Origin: Nonomuraea africana
Lineage (GTDB): Bacteria; Actinomycetota; Actinomycetes; Streptosporangiales; Streptosporangiaceae
Assembly: GCF_014873535.1 (NCBI RefSeq)
Contig: NZ_JADBEF010000001.1
Location: 7,254,001 to 7,318,000 of the forward strand
Length of the DNA: 64,000 nt
Direction: 5' to 3'
Made by a program: the position numbers and the translations under genes. This document shows positions 26,127 through 34,650 of this stretch, one piece after another (position 1 is the first letter of the stretch; every line of letters begins with the position of its first letter). Under the pieces are notes generated by a model. It did not search any database. It saw only the letters and a list, made by a program, of their open reading frames with translations, and was not told where the DNA came from.

Positions 26127-27397
26127 GGGTTTTCCTCCTGGGAACGAAGGGCGTGTCCGGTGTGGACGGGTACCTCGTGGAGCGACCGCAGAGGAGAGGC
26201 GAGCAGGACGGCGGTGGGCACGGAGAAGAGCACCGCCCCCACGGCGAGCGTCGCCCACAGGCCCCACCAGGTGGCAAGCAGGCCGAACAGGATGGCGAAC
26301 ACCGGCTTGGAACCCAGGGCCAGCCAGCGGGACGTAGCGTTCATCCGGCCCATGAGCTGGGGCGGGCAGATGAGCTGGCGGAAGCTGCGATTGGCGGCGA
26401 TGTAGGCCATCTGAACGGCGATGGCCAGGCAGTGACCGACCGTGACCAGCACGTATCCCGCAAGCCCTGGCCCGGCGACCAGGGTGGGGATCAGGTCTAG
26501 CGCGTACCCGGTCACCGAAAGCAGCATGAGCCGGGGCAGTCCCAGCCAGTTGGTGAGCCGCTTGGTGAGCAGCCCTCCGGCGATGCCGCCCGCGGCGCTG
26601 ATGGCCATGCAGATCCCCGTCTCGGCGGCCGTCCAGTGCAGTTCGCGGTAGACGTACACGATCCACAGCGACCACACGCCGCCGATCCCGGCTGAAACGA
26701 GCGCGTTGGCCACGACCGTGGGACGCATCAGCGGGTCGCCGAACACATAGCGCAGGCCCTCGGCGATGTCCGAACGCAGCCGCGAACCGGCCGGCCGCGG
26801 CGCCGGGGGCGGCTCGGGAGTCTTGATCAGCATGAGACAGACGGCGCTGACGAGATAGGACACCGCATCCACTGTCACCGCTCTGGCGGCCCCGATCACC
26901 GTGATCAAGCCACCGGCGCCGCCCTGGCCGACGACGGTGGCGAACGACATCGAGACCCCGAGCTTCCCGTGGCCCTCCACGAGCTGGTCGCCCCGGAGCA
27001 GGGTCGGCAGATAGCTCTGGTATGCCGTGTCGAACACCACGGCGAACAACGCCGCCACCAACGCCACCGCGTACAGCTGGGCGAAGCTCAGCGCCCCCAT
27101 CGCGGCGGCGAAGGGAATCGAGCCGAGGACCACGGCCTGGCAGAGATTGCACCACACCATCAACGCCCGCCGTCGCCGCCGGTCCACTAACGCGCCAACC
27201 GGCAGCGACGCGACCAGATGGGGGATGTAGCCGGCCGCGCTGAGCAGGCTGACCTGCAGCGGGGAGGCCGACAGCATCGTCAGCGCGACGAAGGGAAGGG
27301 CGAGGGCGCTCAGCTCTGTTCCGGCCATGCTGATCGACTGGCCACCCCAGAGAAGCATGAAGTCACGGTGCCTCCAGAGTGACCTCGCACGGGCCAT
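26123..27397 (-). CDS. MFS transporter, multidrug/peptide-exporter type
   Basis: A 424-residue, 12-segment MFS protein of the enterobactin-exporter/MFS_3 type: LWRHRDFMLLWGGQSISMAG at the start, DRRRRRALMVW as the motif-A loop, then repeated GG-rich helices. Members export drugs, siderophores or peptides. The ATG at 27397 with GGAAGG nine bases upstream is preferred to the GTG-like extension to 27427. First gene of the operon, 102 bases from the divergent TPR/peptide pair, which suggests it may export the small peptide or a product of this locus (inference). Confidence 0.82.
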   Translation of the reverse strand: MARARSLWRHRDFMLLWGGQSISMAGTELSALALPFVALTMLSASPLQVSLLSAAGYIPHLVASLPVGALVDRRRRRALMVWCNLCQAVVLGSIPFAAAMGALSFAQLYAVALVAALFAVVFDTAYQSYLPTLLRGDQLVEGHGKLGVSMSFATVVGQGGAGGLITVIGAARAVTVDAVSYLVSAVCLMLIKTPEPPPAPRPAGSRLRSDIAEGLRYVFGDPLMRPTVVANALVSAGIGGVWSLWIVYVYRELHWTAAETGICMAISAAGGIAGGLLTKRLTNWLGLPRLMLLSVTGYALDLIPTLVAGPGLAGYVLVTVGHCLAIAVQMAYIAANRSFRQLICPPQLMGRMNATSRWLALGSKPVFAILFGLLATWWGLWATLAVGAVLFSVPTAVLLASPLRSLHEVPVHTGHALRSQEENP

Positions 27398-27499
27398 ATG
27401 TGCCCTTCCTTTCGCCACGAAGATCACTCATCCTAATTAACGATCAGGTATGTGGCTAGACTTTCGATCTCTGTACGCACCCGTGATAGTGAGGATGAA
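27398..27499. promoter_or_regulatory. Shared divergent promoter region
   Basis: 102 bases between the MFS-TPR-PHP operon and the TPR/peptide pair. The centre is unusually AT-rich for this genome (CATCCTAATTAACGATCAGG). Both transcription units must start here. No perfect operator dyad was found. Confidence 0.5.
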
Positions 27500-28714
27500 A
27501 TGACGAGAGAACCGAGATTTTCTCCTGGTCAAGCCCTCATTGACAGGGGAATCGCGCAGCGCAGGGCCGGAGAGTTCAGACGCGCGGAAGGGACACTCGC
27601 CCAGGCCTTGACGTTCTTCCGGGAGCGGGAAGACCGGCTCGGTGAGGCGGATACACTCGCCGAACTCTCCCTCGCGCACTCGACAATGGGTGATTCCCCG
27701 CTCGCTATCCGTGAACTGCTGTCCGCCATCGACCTCTACCGCGACGCGGACAATCGGCTGGGGCAGGCGGAAGCACTCGACCGGCTCGGCACCGTGCAAC
27801 ATCTCACCGGCGAATGCGCCGCCTCGATCGAGGCCTTCACCGAGGCTCTCGCCATCTTCCGGCAACTGGAGAATCGGCAAGGAGAAGCCAGAGCCGTCAA
27901 GAATCTCGGCTTCGTGCTCTACCTGACCGGCGACTATCCGCATGCGAAGAAACACCTTGCCACGGCGCTGACCCATTACCGGGAGTTGGGCGATCGGCTC
28001 GGCGAAGCCAACACGCTGAAAAACATCGGGGTCGTGCAGCAGTTGACCGGCGACCATTCAGCCGCGACCGTCAACCTGACGCAGGCCCTCGACCTCTACC
28101 GTGAGCTGGGAAACCGGATGGGCCAGGTCAACGCCCTCAACTGCCTTGGCGTCGTCCAATACCTCACCGGCGCCCTTGCCGCCGCGAACGCCGGCGTCTC
28201 CGAGGCGTTGACCCTGGCCCGCGACCTTCCCTATCGGGTCGGGGAGGCCGATTCCCTGCGGGAGCTGGGCTTCATCCATCACCTGACCGGCGACCACGAA
28301 GCCGCGCTACGCACCCTCAGGCAGGCCATTGAGGTCTTCCTCGAAACCGGCGATCGGCTGGGTCGCGTCGAAGCGCTCAACCGGCTCGGCCGGGTGCTTC
28401 TCGACGGCGCGCAGGCGCCGGAAGAGGCGCTTGCCGCCTATGTCGAGGCGCGCGAACTCGCCCATGAAACCGGCAGCCGACACGAGGAAGCAAGGGCTAT
28501 GGAAGGCGTCGGCCGCTGTCTCACTCTTACGACGAACGGCACGGACGCAGCTATCAGGGAGCTGAATCGAGCACTCGAGCTCTACCGAGATTTGGACGTG
28601 CCAGAATTCGCTCGCACCGCCGAGTTCCTGAAGCACGTCCAACTCGCCACCAATCTCCCTATTGACACATGTGATCTCTCGACAGAAAGTGGTCAGGGCG
28701 TTCATCGATCATGA
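27500..28714 (+). CDS. Stand-alone nine-unit TPR protein
   Basis: A 404-residue protein that is almost entirely TPR: nine consecutive units of 40 residues with the pattern LGxVxxLTGDxxAAxxxLxxALxLYRELGNRLGEA. Such 40-residue TPRs form the sensory half of SARP/AfsR and LAL regulators, but here there is no NB-ARC ATPase and no DNA-binding domain. The ATG at 27500 follows GAGG by 5 bases; a GTG at 27452 has no ribosome binding site. The stop overlaps the ribosome binding site of the 27-codon peptide gene. It resembles the ligand-binding half of RNPP-type peptide receptors in function only by analogy. Confidence 0.8.
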   Translation: MTREPRFSPGQALIDRGIAQRRAGEFRRAEGTLAQALTFFREREDRLGEADTLAELSLAHSTMGDSPLAIRELLSAIDLYRDADNRLGQAEALDRLGTVQHLTGECAASIEAFTEALAIFRQLENRQGEARAVKNLGFVLYLTGDYPHAKKHLATALTHYRELGDRLGEANTLKNIGVVQQLTGDHSAATVNLTQALDLYRELGNRMGQVNALNCLGVVQYLTGALAAANAGVSEALTLARDLPYRVGEADSLRELGFIHHLTGDHEAALRTLRQAIEVFLETGDRLGRVEALNRLGRVLLDGAQAPEEALAAYVEARELAHETGSRHEEARAMEGVGRCLTLTTNGTDAAIRELNRALELYRDLDVPEFARTAEFLKHVQLATNLPIDTCDLSTESGQGVHRS

Positions 28715-28725
28715 AGGAGTACACA

Positions 28726-28809
28726 ATGAAGAAGGTCATCATCCACAAGCCTGGTACGGTGCGGCTGACCGGAGCGGCTACGCCGAAGCACGCTGACCCG
28801 ACCTGCTGA
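28726..28809 (+). CDS. 27-residue peptide gene (candidate signalling or RiPP precursor peptide)
   Basis: A short frame opens at ATG 28726 and ends at TGA 28807. An optimal AAGGAG lies 6 bases upstream and overlaps the TPR stop region. The peptide starts MKKVIIHKPGTVRLT and ends HADPTC with a single C-terminal cysteine. It is basic, lacks a signal peptide, and has a Thr/Ala/Pro-rich second half like many modified-peptide cores. The gene is 11 bases after the TPR gene, so the pair is cotranscribed. No modification enzyme of a known class is adjacent. Roles as pheromone, RiPP precursor or toxin are all possible. Confidence 0.6.
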   Translation: MKKVIIHKPGTVRLTGAATPKHADPTC

Positions 28810-29358
28810 TTTCCGCTGAGGGCACGTCGCCGTATCCCACTTCAGGTGTCGGCCGGCGAGCAGGCGCATGCTTTCACGATCCATCTCTTTGCCAGAAAGG
28901 GCTTGCGCCTGCATGCCCCCTTGTCCCGAGTTGCTTTGGGCCTTTTCCGGAGAAGCGTTGACCAGTACTCCAGCACTTCCGGACGTAGCCAGAGAAACGC
29001 CAGGATCTGATGCTCATTCGGCGGCGGCTCTTGTGAGGAGCCATCCTCGGCGGGTGCTGCGCCGCATCCAGGTCACGGCTGTGCTCCTCATGCCCGCGGG
29101 CGGCATCCTGCAGATCCTTCCGTGCCACACCGATCAGCGCTGACATCACATCGCCCGCCACGGCAAGTGCTGCCCTGACCCGGTCGCTCCCCTGGCTGCG
29201 GCGAGCGCCTTCGCGTGACTCGACAACCAGCACGTCATCCTGGATTCCGCCAGCACGTCGACGGGCGGGCCACGTCGTGGTCGCTCCTGAGGGGCGGCGT
29301 GAAGGGAAGATCACAACCGGCCTGCACGGCTGGTCCTCATGTGCTGAGATATGGCGAC
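28810..29358. other. 549-base region without a convincing gene
   Basis: Frames on both strands are short or of poor codon character. The longest minus-strand frame (28874-29377) is Arg/Ser-rich with no family resemblance. A sequence frame near 28900-29050 on the minus strand contains LATSGSAGVLVNASPEKAQS-like text without a start. It is probably decayed DNA. Confidence 0.5.
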
Positions 29359-30270
29359 ATGGCGCAGACGAATGCACGGACCTCCGTCGTCAGGGGCGCG
29401 GTGGTGGGTCTGGTGGTCGGTCTGGCGGTGGCGGCCATCCACGCGGACGCGGCGGCCCAGGACCACGAATTCGGTACGGAGCTCTATTACCTGGCGATGC
29501 TCGCCGTTCCCTTTCCGCTCGGCGGCGGTGCGGCCCGCCTGCTGCGGATGTCGCGCTGGGGCGTCGTGTCGATCATCGGCGCGATCGCGACCTTGCTCCT
29601 GGGCACGGCCGTGTGGCGCGTTGTACCCGAGAACACCCTCTTCGGCGTCGACGACCCGCGGGCCGGCGGCGTGTGGGTGCTCGCCGGATTGATCGGCTAC
29701 CTCGCGGCGGCCTGGTGGGCACGCGAGACCGGGGGCTGGTGGGGCCGGATCACCATTGCCGGCCTGTTGGTCACGGCGCAGGTGGCCACGCTCCAGGTGG
29801 AGGAGCCGTTGCGCCGCTCGCGGGAGGTGTCGGCTTTCGAGCGGGCGGGCGTCCCGTTGGTGGCCCCGGAGGTCGCGGGCCACACGTTGAACCGGGCCGA
29901 GGTGTGGTCCGGCGATCAGGAGGAAGGCGGCTCGGCGATCCTCCTCGAATACGAGCGTGGCCGCGGCGACGCCTATGACAGCACCTGGTCACAGGTCCGG
30001 GTGTTCGTCCGCCCGGTCTCGGCCGCCACCCCCGAGGCGGCGTGCGCCACGCCGTACCCGCTCCTGATGTGGGGCACCGAAGGCGGCCCGTGCCGGTCGG
30101 CCGGCGGCGGCCGGTGGGTCCGCCAAGACCCCGACGGCGTGACCGCGGTGTTCGCCAGGCACGGGAACGCCCTGGTCCAGCTCGACAGCGGAAGCGCGTC
30201 CGAAGCGGACCTCCTGGCCGTGCTCCGCACGGTGCGCCCGGTCTCGGCCGTCACTCTCGCGAACGTCTAG
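29359..30270 (+). CDS. Membrane protein with four N-terminal segments and an extracytoplasmic domain
   Basis: A 303-residue protein. Hydrophobic segments lie at about 11-30, 44-62, 74-95 and 110-125 (GVVSIIGAIATLLLGTAVW, GVWVLAGLIGYLAAAWW), with another near 135-150. The C-terminal ~150 residues are soluble, with two cysteine pairs possible (AACATPY, GGPCRS). No family recognised. The ATG at 29359 is preferred over the longer frame, which has low coding quality. Its stop codon TAG lies in the CTAG that was duplicated by the neighbouring insertion element. Confidence 0.6.
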   Translation: MAQTNARTSVVRGAVVGLVVGLAVAAIHADAAAQDHEFGTELYYLAMLAVPFPLGGGAARLLRMSRWGVVSIIGAIATLLLGTAVWRVVPENTLFGVDDPRAGGVWVLAGLIGYLAAAWWARETGGWWGRITIAGLLVTAQVATLQVEEPLRRSREVSAFERAGVPLVAPEVAGHTLNRAEVWSGDQEEGGSAILLEYERGRGDAYDSTWSQVRVFVRPVSAATPEAACATPYPLLMWGTEGGPCRSAGGGRWVRQDPDGVTAVFARHGNALVQLDSGSASEADLLAVLRTVRPVSAVTLANV

Positions 30271-31274
30271 GTCGTGTCTCGAAGTCCGGTGTGTTGGTGT
30301 TCGTGAAGTAGATGAGGTCTCCGGTAGATGGGTTGATCGACCAAGAAAAACCTGAATACCGGAGACCTCGTGGCCACCCTAGCTGTGTCGCGGCGGTTCG
30401 ATCTGACCGATGCGCAGTGAGCGCGGCTGGAGCCACTGCTGCCCGTGCCCGTCCGGTCGGGACGACCGCCTTCATGGACGAAACGGCAGCTCATAGACGG
30501 GATCCGGTGGCGGGTGAGGGTCGGCGCACCGTGGCGGGACGTCCCGGAACATTACGGATCCTGACAGGCGGTGTACTCGCTGTTCCGCCGATGGCAGCGG
30601 GCCGGTGTCTGGGCGGGGATCATCACCAAGCTGCAGGCCCGGGCTGACGCGGTCGGCCGGATCAGCTGGGAGATCAGTGTGGACTCCACAACAGCCCGCG
30701 CCCACCAGCACGCCGCCGGCGCACGATCTGCCCCGCAGAAAGAGCCCGCCGGTGGCGTCACGACCGAGCCCGCCGACCACGCTCGGGGACGTTCCCGAGG
30801 CGGGTTCACCACCAAGATCCCCCTCGCCTGTGAGCAAGGCCAGAAGGTGATGTCGCTGCTGCTCACCGCGGGCCAGCGTGGTGACTCCCCGCAGTTCCGG
30901 AACGTCCTGAACGCCATCAACGTCCCCCGGATCGGGGCCGGTCGTCCGCGCACCCGGCCTGACCGGCGACAAGGCCTACAGCTCCCGCGCCAACCGCGCC
31001 TACCTGCGCAGGCGCAGCATCCTCGCGACGATCCCCGAACCTGCCGACCAGATCCGCCACCGCAAGGACCGAGGCAGAGCCGGGGGACGTCCACCCCGCT
31101 TCAGCTGCGAGGACTACCGAGGCCGTCACGCCGTCGAATGCGGCATCAACCGACTCAAACGCCACCGCGGCGCCGCCACCCGCTACGACAAACTCGCCGT
31201 CCGCTATGAGGCCAGCCTCCACATCGCCATCATCAACGACTGGCTGCTGACCTCGCGTTGAGTCAGGGTCCTAG
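30267..31274. mobile_element. IS5-type insertion sequence (defective), with CTAG duplication
   Basis: A ~1.0-kb element is bounded by CTAG at 30267-30270 and at 31271-31274, the likely 4-base target duplication. The ends are imperfect inverted repeats (TGTCTCGA near the left, TGACTCAA read inward from the right). It holds one degenerate DDE transposase gene. The insertion point is the overlap of the stop codons of two convergent genes. Confidence 0.75.
30370..31261 (+). pseudogene. IS5-family transposase, inactivated
   Basis: From GTG 30370 the frame reads RRFDLTDAQ, stop, ARLEPLLPV, then RWRVRVGAPWRDVPEHYGS, stop, QAVYSLFRRWQR. Both stops are TGA (30418, 30562) where the family has Trp. The catalytic Asp region EISVDSTT is intact. 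Near 30965 about 8 bases are missing and the frame shifts; the second frame holds GDKAYSSRANRAYLRRR (second Asp) and VECGINRLKRHRG (Glu), ending at TGA 31259. All three DDE segments remain but cannot be read as one protein. Confidence 0.85.
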
Positions 31275-31681
31275 TCGTGCTTGGGCCAGGTCGGGCCCTG
31301 GTCGGTCCAGATGACACCCTTGTTGCGGCACAGGCAGAAGGGGTGGCCAATCGGGTCGGTATAGACCCGCCAGCCGTAGCCTTCGGGGCCGATGAAGTCC
31401 TGCTGCAGCGTCGCGCCGAGTTCGAGGACGCGGCGCTGCTCGGATTCGATGTCGTCCACTTCGAAGTCGAGGTGGAACTGCTTGGGGTGCTCGCTGTCGG
31501 GCCACTGCGGGGCGCGGTAATCGTCCACCCGGATGAAGGCCAGCTCGATCTCACCGAATTGGATACCGGCCCAGTTCTCGTGGCTGCCTTCCTTGATCGG
31601 GCGGCCTGTCACCTCGGAGTAGAAAGCCGCCAGCTTCATGGTGTCCGGGCAGTCGATGATGAAATCGGTGAGTTTGAGCAT
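31271..31681 (-). CDS. Glyoxalase/VOC-family protein
   Basis: A 136-residue protein with the paired beta-alpha-beta-beta-beta VOC fold: LTDFIIDCPDTMKLAAFYSE opens module 1 and FHLDFEVDDIESEQRRVLELGA opens module 2, ending with TDPIGHPFCLCR. Family members include lyases, dioxygenases and antibiotic-binding proteins; the function is unknown. The ATG at 31681 begins exactly at the fold; a longer frame to 31795 adds atypical sequence. Its TAG stop (31273-31271) is formed by the right CTAG copy of the IS5-type element. Confidence 0.8.
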   Translation of the reverse strand: MLKLTDFIIDCPDTMKLAAFYSEVTGRPIKEGSHENWAGIQFGEIELAFIRVDDYRAPQWPDSEHPKQFHLDFEVDDIESEQRRVLELGATLQQDFIGPEGYGWRVYTDPIGHPFCLCRNKGVIWTDQGPTWPKHD

Positions 31682-31835
31682 CCCGCGAGCTTGCCAGAAG
31701 ATCACGGGAGCCTGAGAGTTGCCCCGAACACGAGGCCAGGCTCGGTAGTCCTCGAGCTTGGCAACGTTGGCACCGACCGCGCCATTGCTCATCAAACAGA
31801 CTTCGAAACAGGCCCTAGGTCGGTCCCGAGATCGA

Positions 31836-34028
31836 TCAACGAGCGGGGAGCGGCTCCGTGATGTCGGCGTCGAGGGTGTCGGGGTCGTCGGTGGCGGCGT
31901 CGTCGGTGGCGGCGTCGTCGTCCGAGGGGCGCGGCGCGGGCCTGCAGTGCCGGCTGCAGCCGCCGAACCTGGACGTGTTGATCGGGGTGAAGGACGCGGG
32001 CTCGACGTTCCTCAGCGCGGCGAGCATGGTGTCCTTCCAGATCGGCCCGGGGATGCTGGCGCCCTGGACCGAGCCGTAGTACTGGCCGCCGATCGTGACG
32101 CCGATCAGCTTGTGGTCCGTCGAGCCGCGCGGGTCGCCGATGCTCACCGCGCCGGCGAGGTCAGGGGTGAACCCGGCGAACCACGCGGCGGCGTAGCCGT
32201 CGGTGGTGCCGGTCTTGCCCGCCGCGTCGCGGCCGATGCCGCCGACGCCCCGCATCGTGCCGTGGGTGAACACGCCGGACAGCACGTCGGCCGCCGCGTC
32301 GGCGATCTCGGGGTCGAGCGCCTGGCGGCACTTGGGCTGGTATCTGGTGGTCCGTCCGTTGCGGTCGGTGATGTGGGTGATCGCCATCGGCGCGCAGTAC
32401 CGGCCGCGGGCGGCGATCGCGGCGTACGCGTTGGCCACGGTGATCGGGTCCATCTCGTTGATGCCGAGCGCGAACGTCTCGAACTCCTGGAGCGCGAGCC
32501 CGTCGGAGCGATGGATGCCCAGCGACTTGGCCGTCTTGACCGTGTCGCAGAGTCCGACCCGCTGCTCCAGCTCCATGAAGAAGGTGTTCACCGAGCTCCA
32601 GGTGCCGGTTCGGAGGGTCTTCCAGCCGGGGCTGCCCTCGTCGTTGGTGACGGTGTGGGTCGGGTCGCCGATGCTCTTGCCCCGGCAGTTCTTGAACGCC
32701 GAGTAGCCCGAAGCGCGGTAGCCGGCGCCTGCGGTGAGGCCGTCGTCGACCTTCATGCCCTTCTTGAGCGCGTTGAGCAGGGCGAAGGTCTTGAAGGTGG
32801 AGCCGGGCTGGAAACCGACGCTGCCGCCGTGAGCGGCGTCGGCGACGACGTTGTACGCGATCTGCTTCCTGGCCTTGCTCCGGCCGTACGGCCTGCTGGC
32901 CGCCATGGCTCTGATCGCCCCGGTGCCCGGCTGTACCAGCGCCTCCGATGCGACCGGATCGTCGGAGGCGTGCACCCACCGCCTGATCGCCTTGTCCGCC
33001 GCCGCCTGCATGGCCGGGTCGATCGTGGTCCTGATCGTCAGCCCGCCGCGGTTGAGGAAGTCCAGGCGGTCCTCGGCCGTCTTGCCGAAGTCGGGGTTGC
33101 TGAGGATCTCGTGGCGGACGTAGAGGCAGAAGTACGGATAGGTGCTGGCCTCGCAGCCACCTGGCAGCTTCGTTCCCTTGTAGCCGAGCTTGGTGGCCTT
33201 CGCCTTCGCCGCCTCGGCCGCGGTGATCTTGCCGAGCTCGGCCATCCGGTTCAGCACGACGTCGCGCCGCTTCTTCAGCCGCTCGCGCTGCTTCCTGCCC
33301 AGGTTGGGGTCGGTGGCGTTGGGGTCCTGGACGGCGCCCGCCAGCGTCGCGGCCTGAGGCAGGCTGAGGGCGCTCGCCTTGACGCCGAAGAACCGCTTGG
33401 CCGCCGCCTCGACCCCGTAGGCGCCCGCGCCGAAGTAGGCGATGTTGAGGTACTTCTCCAGGATCTGGTCCTTGGTGTACTTCTCCTCGACGGCCATCGC
33501 GTGGCGCAGCTCGTTGAGCTTGCGCGCGTAGGTGGCCCCCAGAGCCCTGTTCCTCTCCTCGTCGGTGTCGGCGGCGTTGAGGAGCACCTGCTTCACGTAC
33601 TGCTGGGTGATGCTCGACCCGCCCTGGCTCACGCCGCCCGCCTGCATGTTCCTGACGAAGGCGCGGATCGTCCCCTCGATGTCGATCGGACCGTGCTCGT
33701 AGAACCGGTAGTCCTCGATCGAGACGATCGCCGTCTTCATGATGTCGGCGATCTGGTCGAACCTGACGACCTCGCGGTACTCCTCGTAGAACCTGGCGAT
33801 CTCGTTGCCCTTGGCGTCCCGCACGATCGTGACCTCGGCCGGCGGCGGCGCGATGAGGTCCGCGGGCTTGAGGTTCAGCTCCTCGGTCGCCGACATGAAG
33901 CCGAAGCCCGCGCCCCCTACGGCGGGGAGCGCGATCCCCGCGACGAGCGCACCCGCCAGTGCGCTCGCGGCGGCCAGGCGTGCGATCTTCGACGCGGCGC
34001 CCGAGCGACGCCGGCCTTGTTCTGGCAT
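31836..34028 (-). CDS. Class A penicillin-binding protein (transglycosylase/transpeptidase)
   Basis: A 730-residue bifunctional peptidoglycan synthase. A basic N terminus and one membrane helix (about 16-45) anchor it. The GT51 domain has VSIEDYRFYEHGPID (catalytic Glu), GGSSITQQYVKQ and RKLNELRHAMAVE. The transpeptidase domain has GSTFKTF (active Ser and Lys), SSVNTF and KTGTTDG. The C-terminal tail is Asp/Ala-rich (DDDAATDDAATDD). The ATG at 34028 is chosen; a GTG at 34040 is the alternative. A 10-base inverted repeat lies about 70-100 bases upstream. Confidence 0.92.
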   Translation of the reverse strand: MPEQGRRRSGAASKIARLAAASALAGALVAGIALPAVGGAGFGFMSATEELNLKPADLIAPPPAEVTIVRDAKGNEIARFYEEYREVVRFDQIADIMKTAIVSIEDYRFYEHGPIDIEGTIRAFVRNMQAGGVSQGGSSITQQYVKQVLLNAADTDEERNRALGATYARKLNELRHAMAVEEKYTKDQILEKYLNIAYFGAGAYGVEAAAKRFFGVKASALSLPQAATLAGAVQDPNATDPNLGRKQRERLKKRRDVVLNRMAELGKITAAEAAKAKATKLGYKGTKLPGGCEASTYPYFCLYVRHEILSNPDFGKTAEDRLDFLNRGGLTIRTTIDPAMQAAADKAIRRWVHASDDPVASEALVQPGTGAIRAMAASRPYGRSKARKQIAYNVVADAAHGGSVGFQPGSTFKTFALLNALKKGMKVDDGLTAGAGYRASGYSAFKNCRGKSIGDPTHTVTNDEGSPGWKTLRTGTWSSVNTFFMELEQRVGLCDTVKTAKSLGIHRSDGLALQEFETFALGINEMDPITVANAYAAIAARGRYCAPMAITHITDRNGRTTRYQPKCRQALDPEIADAAADVLSGVFTHGTMRGVGGIGRDAAGKTGTTDGYAAAWFAGFTPDLAGAVSIGDPRGSTDHKLIGVTIGGQYYGSVQGASIPGPIWKDTMLAALRNVEPASFTPINTSRFGGCSRHCRPAPRPSDDDAATDDAATDDPDTLDADITEPLPAR

Positions 34029-34100
34029 GAGGAGAGACACCTATCTGGAAGGGGACGGCACGACCAGAAGGAAAACAGAACGGATCATTTGCTGTCTAAT

Positions 34101-34129
34101 ACCGATATCACGAAGAGGCTGATATCGGT
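34101..34129. promoter_or_regulatory. Perfect 10-base inverted repeat upstream of the PBP gene
   Basis: ACCGATATCA and TGATATCGGT flank the 9-base loop CGAAGAGGC, between the flavin reductase stop and the PBP start. It has no T-tract, so it reads better as a repressor operator (PadR/TetR-like size) than as a terminator. Confidence 0.5.
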
Positions 34130-34146
34130 TTCCGTATAGGTGCAGC

Positions 34147-34650
34147 TCAGAGGGCGATGAAGCGGCCGAACCTGCCCTGGTGGTAGAGAAGGGGACGGCC
34201 CGGGTCGTGCACGTTCGCCTCGGCGACCAGCCCCACGACGAGGACGTGGTCACCGACGTCGAGCGTCTCGTGGGGCAGGCAGATCAGGTGCGCCGAGACG
34301 TCCTGGAGCAGCGGTGCCCCGAGCGGCCCCGGCCGCCACCTGGTGGGCTCGGCGAACCTGTCGATGTCCTTGCGCGCGAACCTGGCGGCCAGCTCGGCCT
34401 GACCGCTGGCCAGGACGTTGACCGCGAAGTGGTCCGCCGACCGCAGCCAGGGCCACGTGGTGGAGCTCTGGTCGACGTAGAAGGAGACCAGAGGGGGGTC
34501 GAGGCTGACCGAGGAGAAGGACGTCGCGGTCAGACCCACAGGGATGCCCTCGCTCTGCGCGGTGATCACCACGACGCCCGCGGCGTGCACCGCGAGAGCC
34601 CGGCGATAGTGTTCCGCGTTCACCGTACGGTCCGGCAGGGTGTCCGTCAT
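34147..34650 (-). CDS. Flavin reductase family protein
   Basis: A 167-residue FMN-binding split-barrel protein of the HpaC/DszD class, which supplies reduced flavin to two-component monooxygenases. The characteristic GVVVITAQSEGIPVGLTATSFSSVSLDPPLVSF stretch (FMN and isoalloxazine contacts) is at about 25-57 and LPHETLDVGDHVLVVG later. The ATG at 34650 overlaps the stop of the truncated FMN reductase (ATGA). A two-component monooxygenase partner is not in the window. Confidence 0.85.
   Translation of the reverse strand: MTDTLPDRTVNAEHYRRALAVHAAGVVVITAQSEGIPVGLTATSFSSVSLDPPLVSFYVDQSSTTWPWLRSADHFAVNVLASGQAELAARFARKDIDRFAEPTRWRPGPLGAPLLQDVSAHLICLPHETLDVGDHVLVVGLVAEANVHDPGRPLLYHQGRFGRFIAL

Noticed and set aside
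28874..29377. 167-residue minus-strand frame
   Set aside because: Arg/Ser-rich, no ribosome binding site, overlaps the start of the membrane protein gene and resembles no family.
30370..31261. TGA read as tryptophan in the transposase
   Set aside because: A frameshifting deletion also inactivates the gene and all other genes use TGA as stop.
31682..31795. Longer VOC protein start
   Set aside because: The extra 38 residues precede the fold and have atypical composition.
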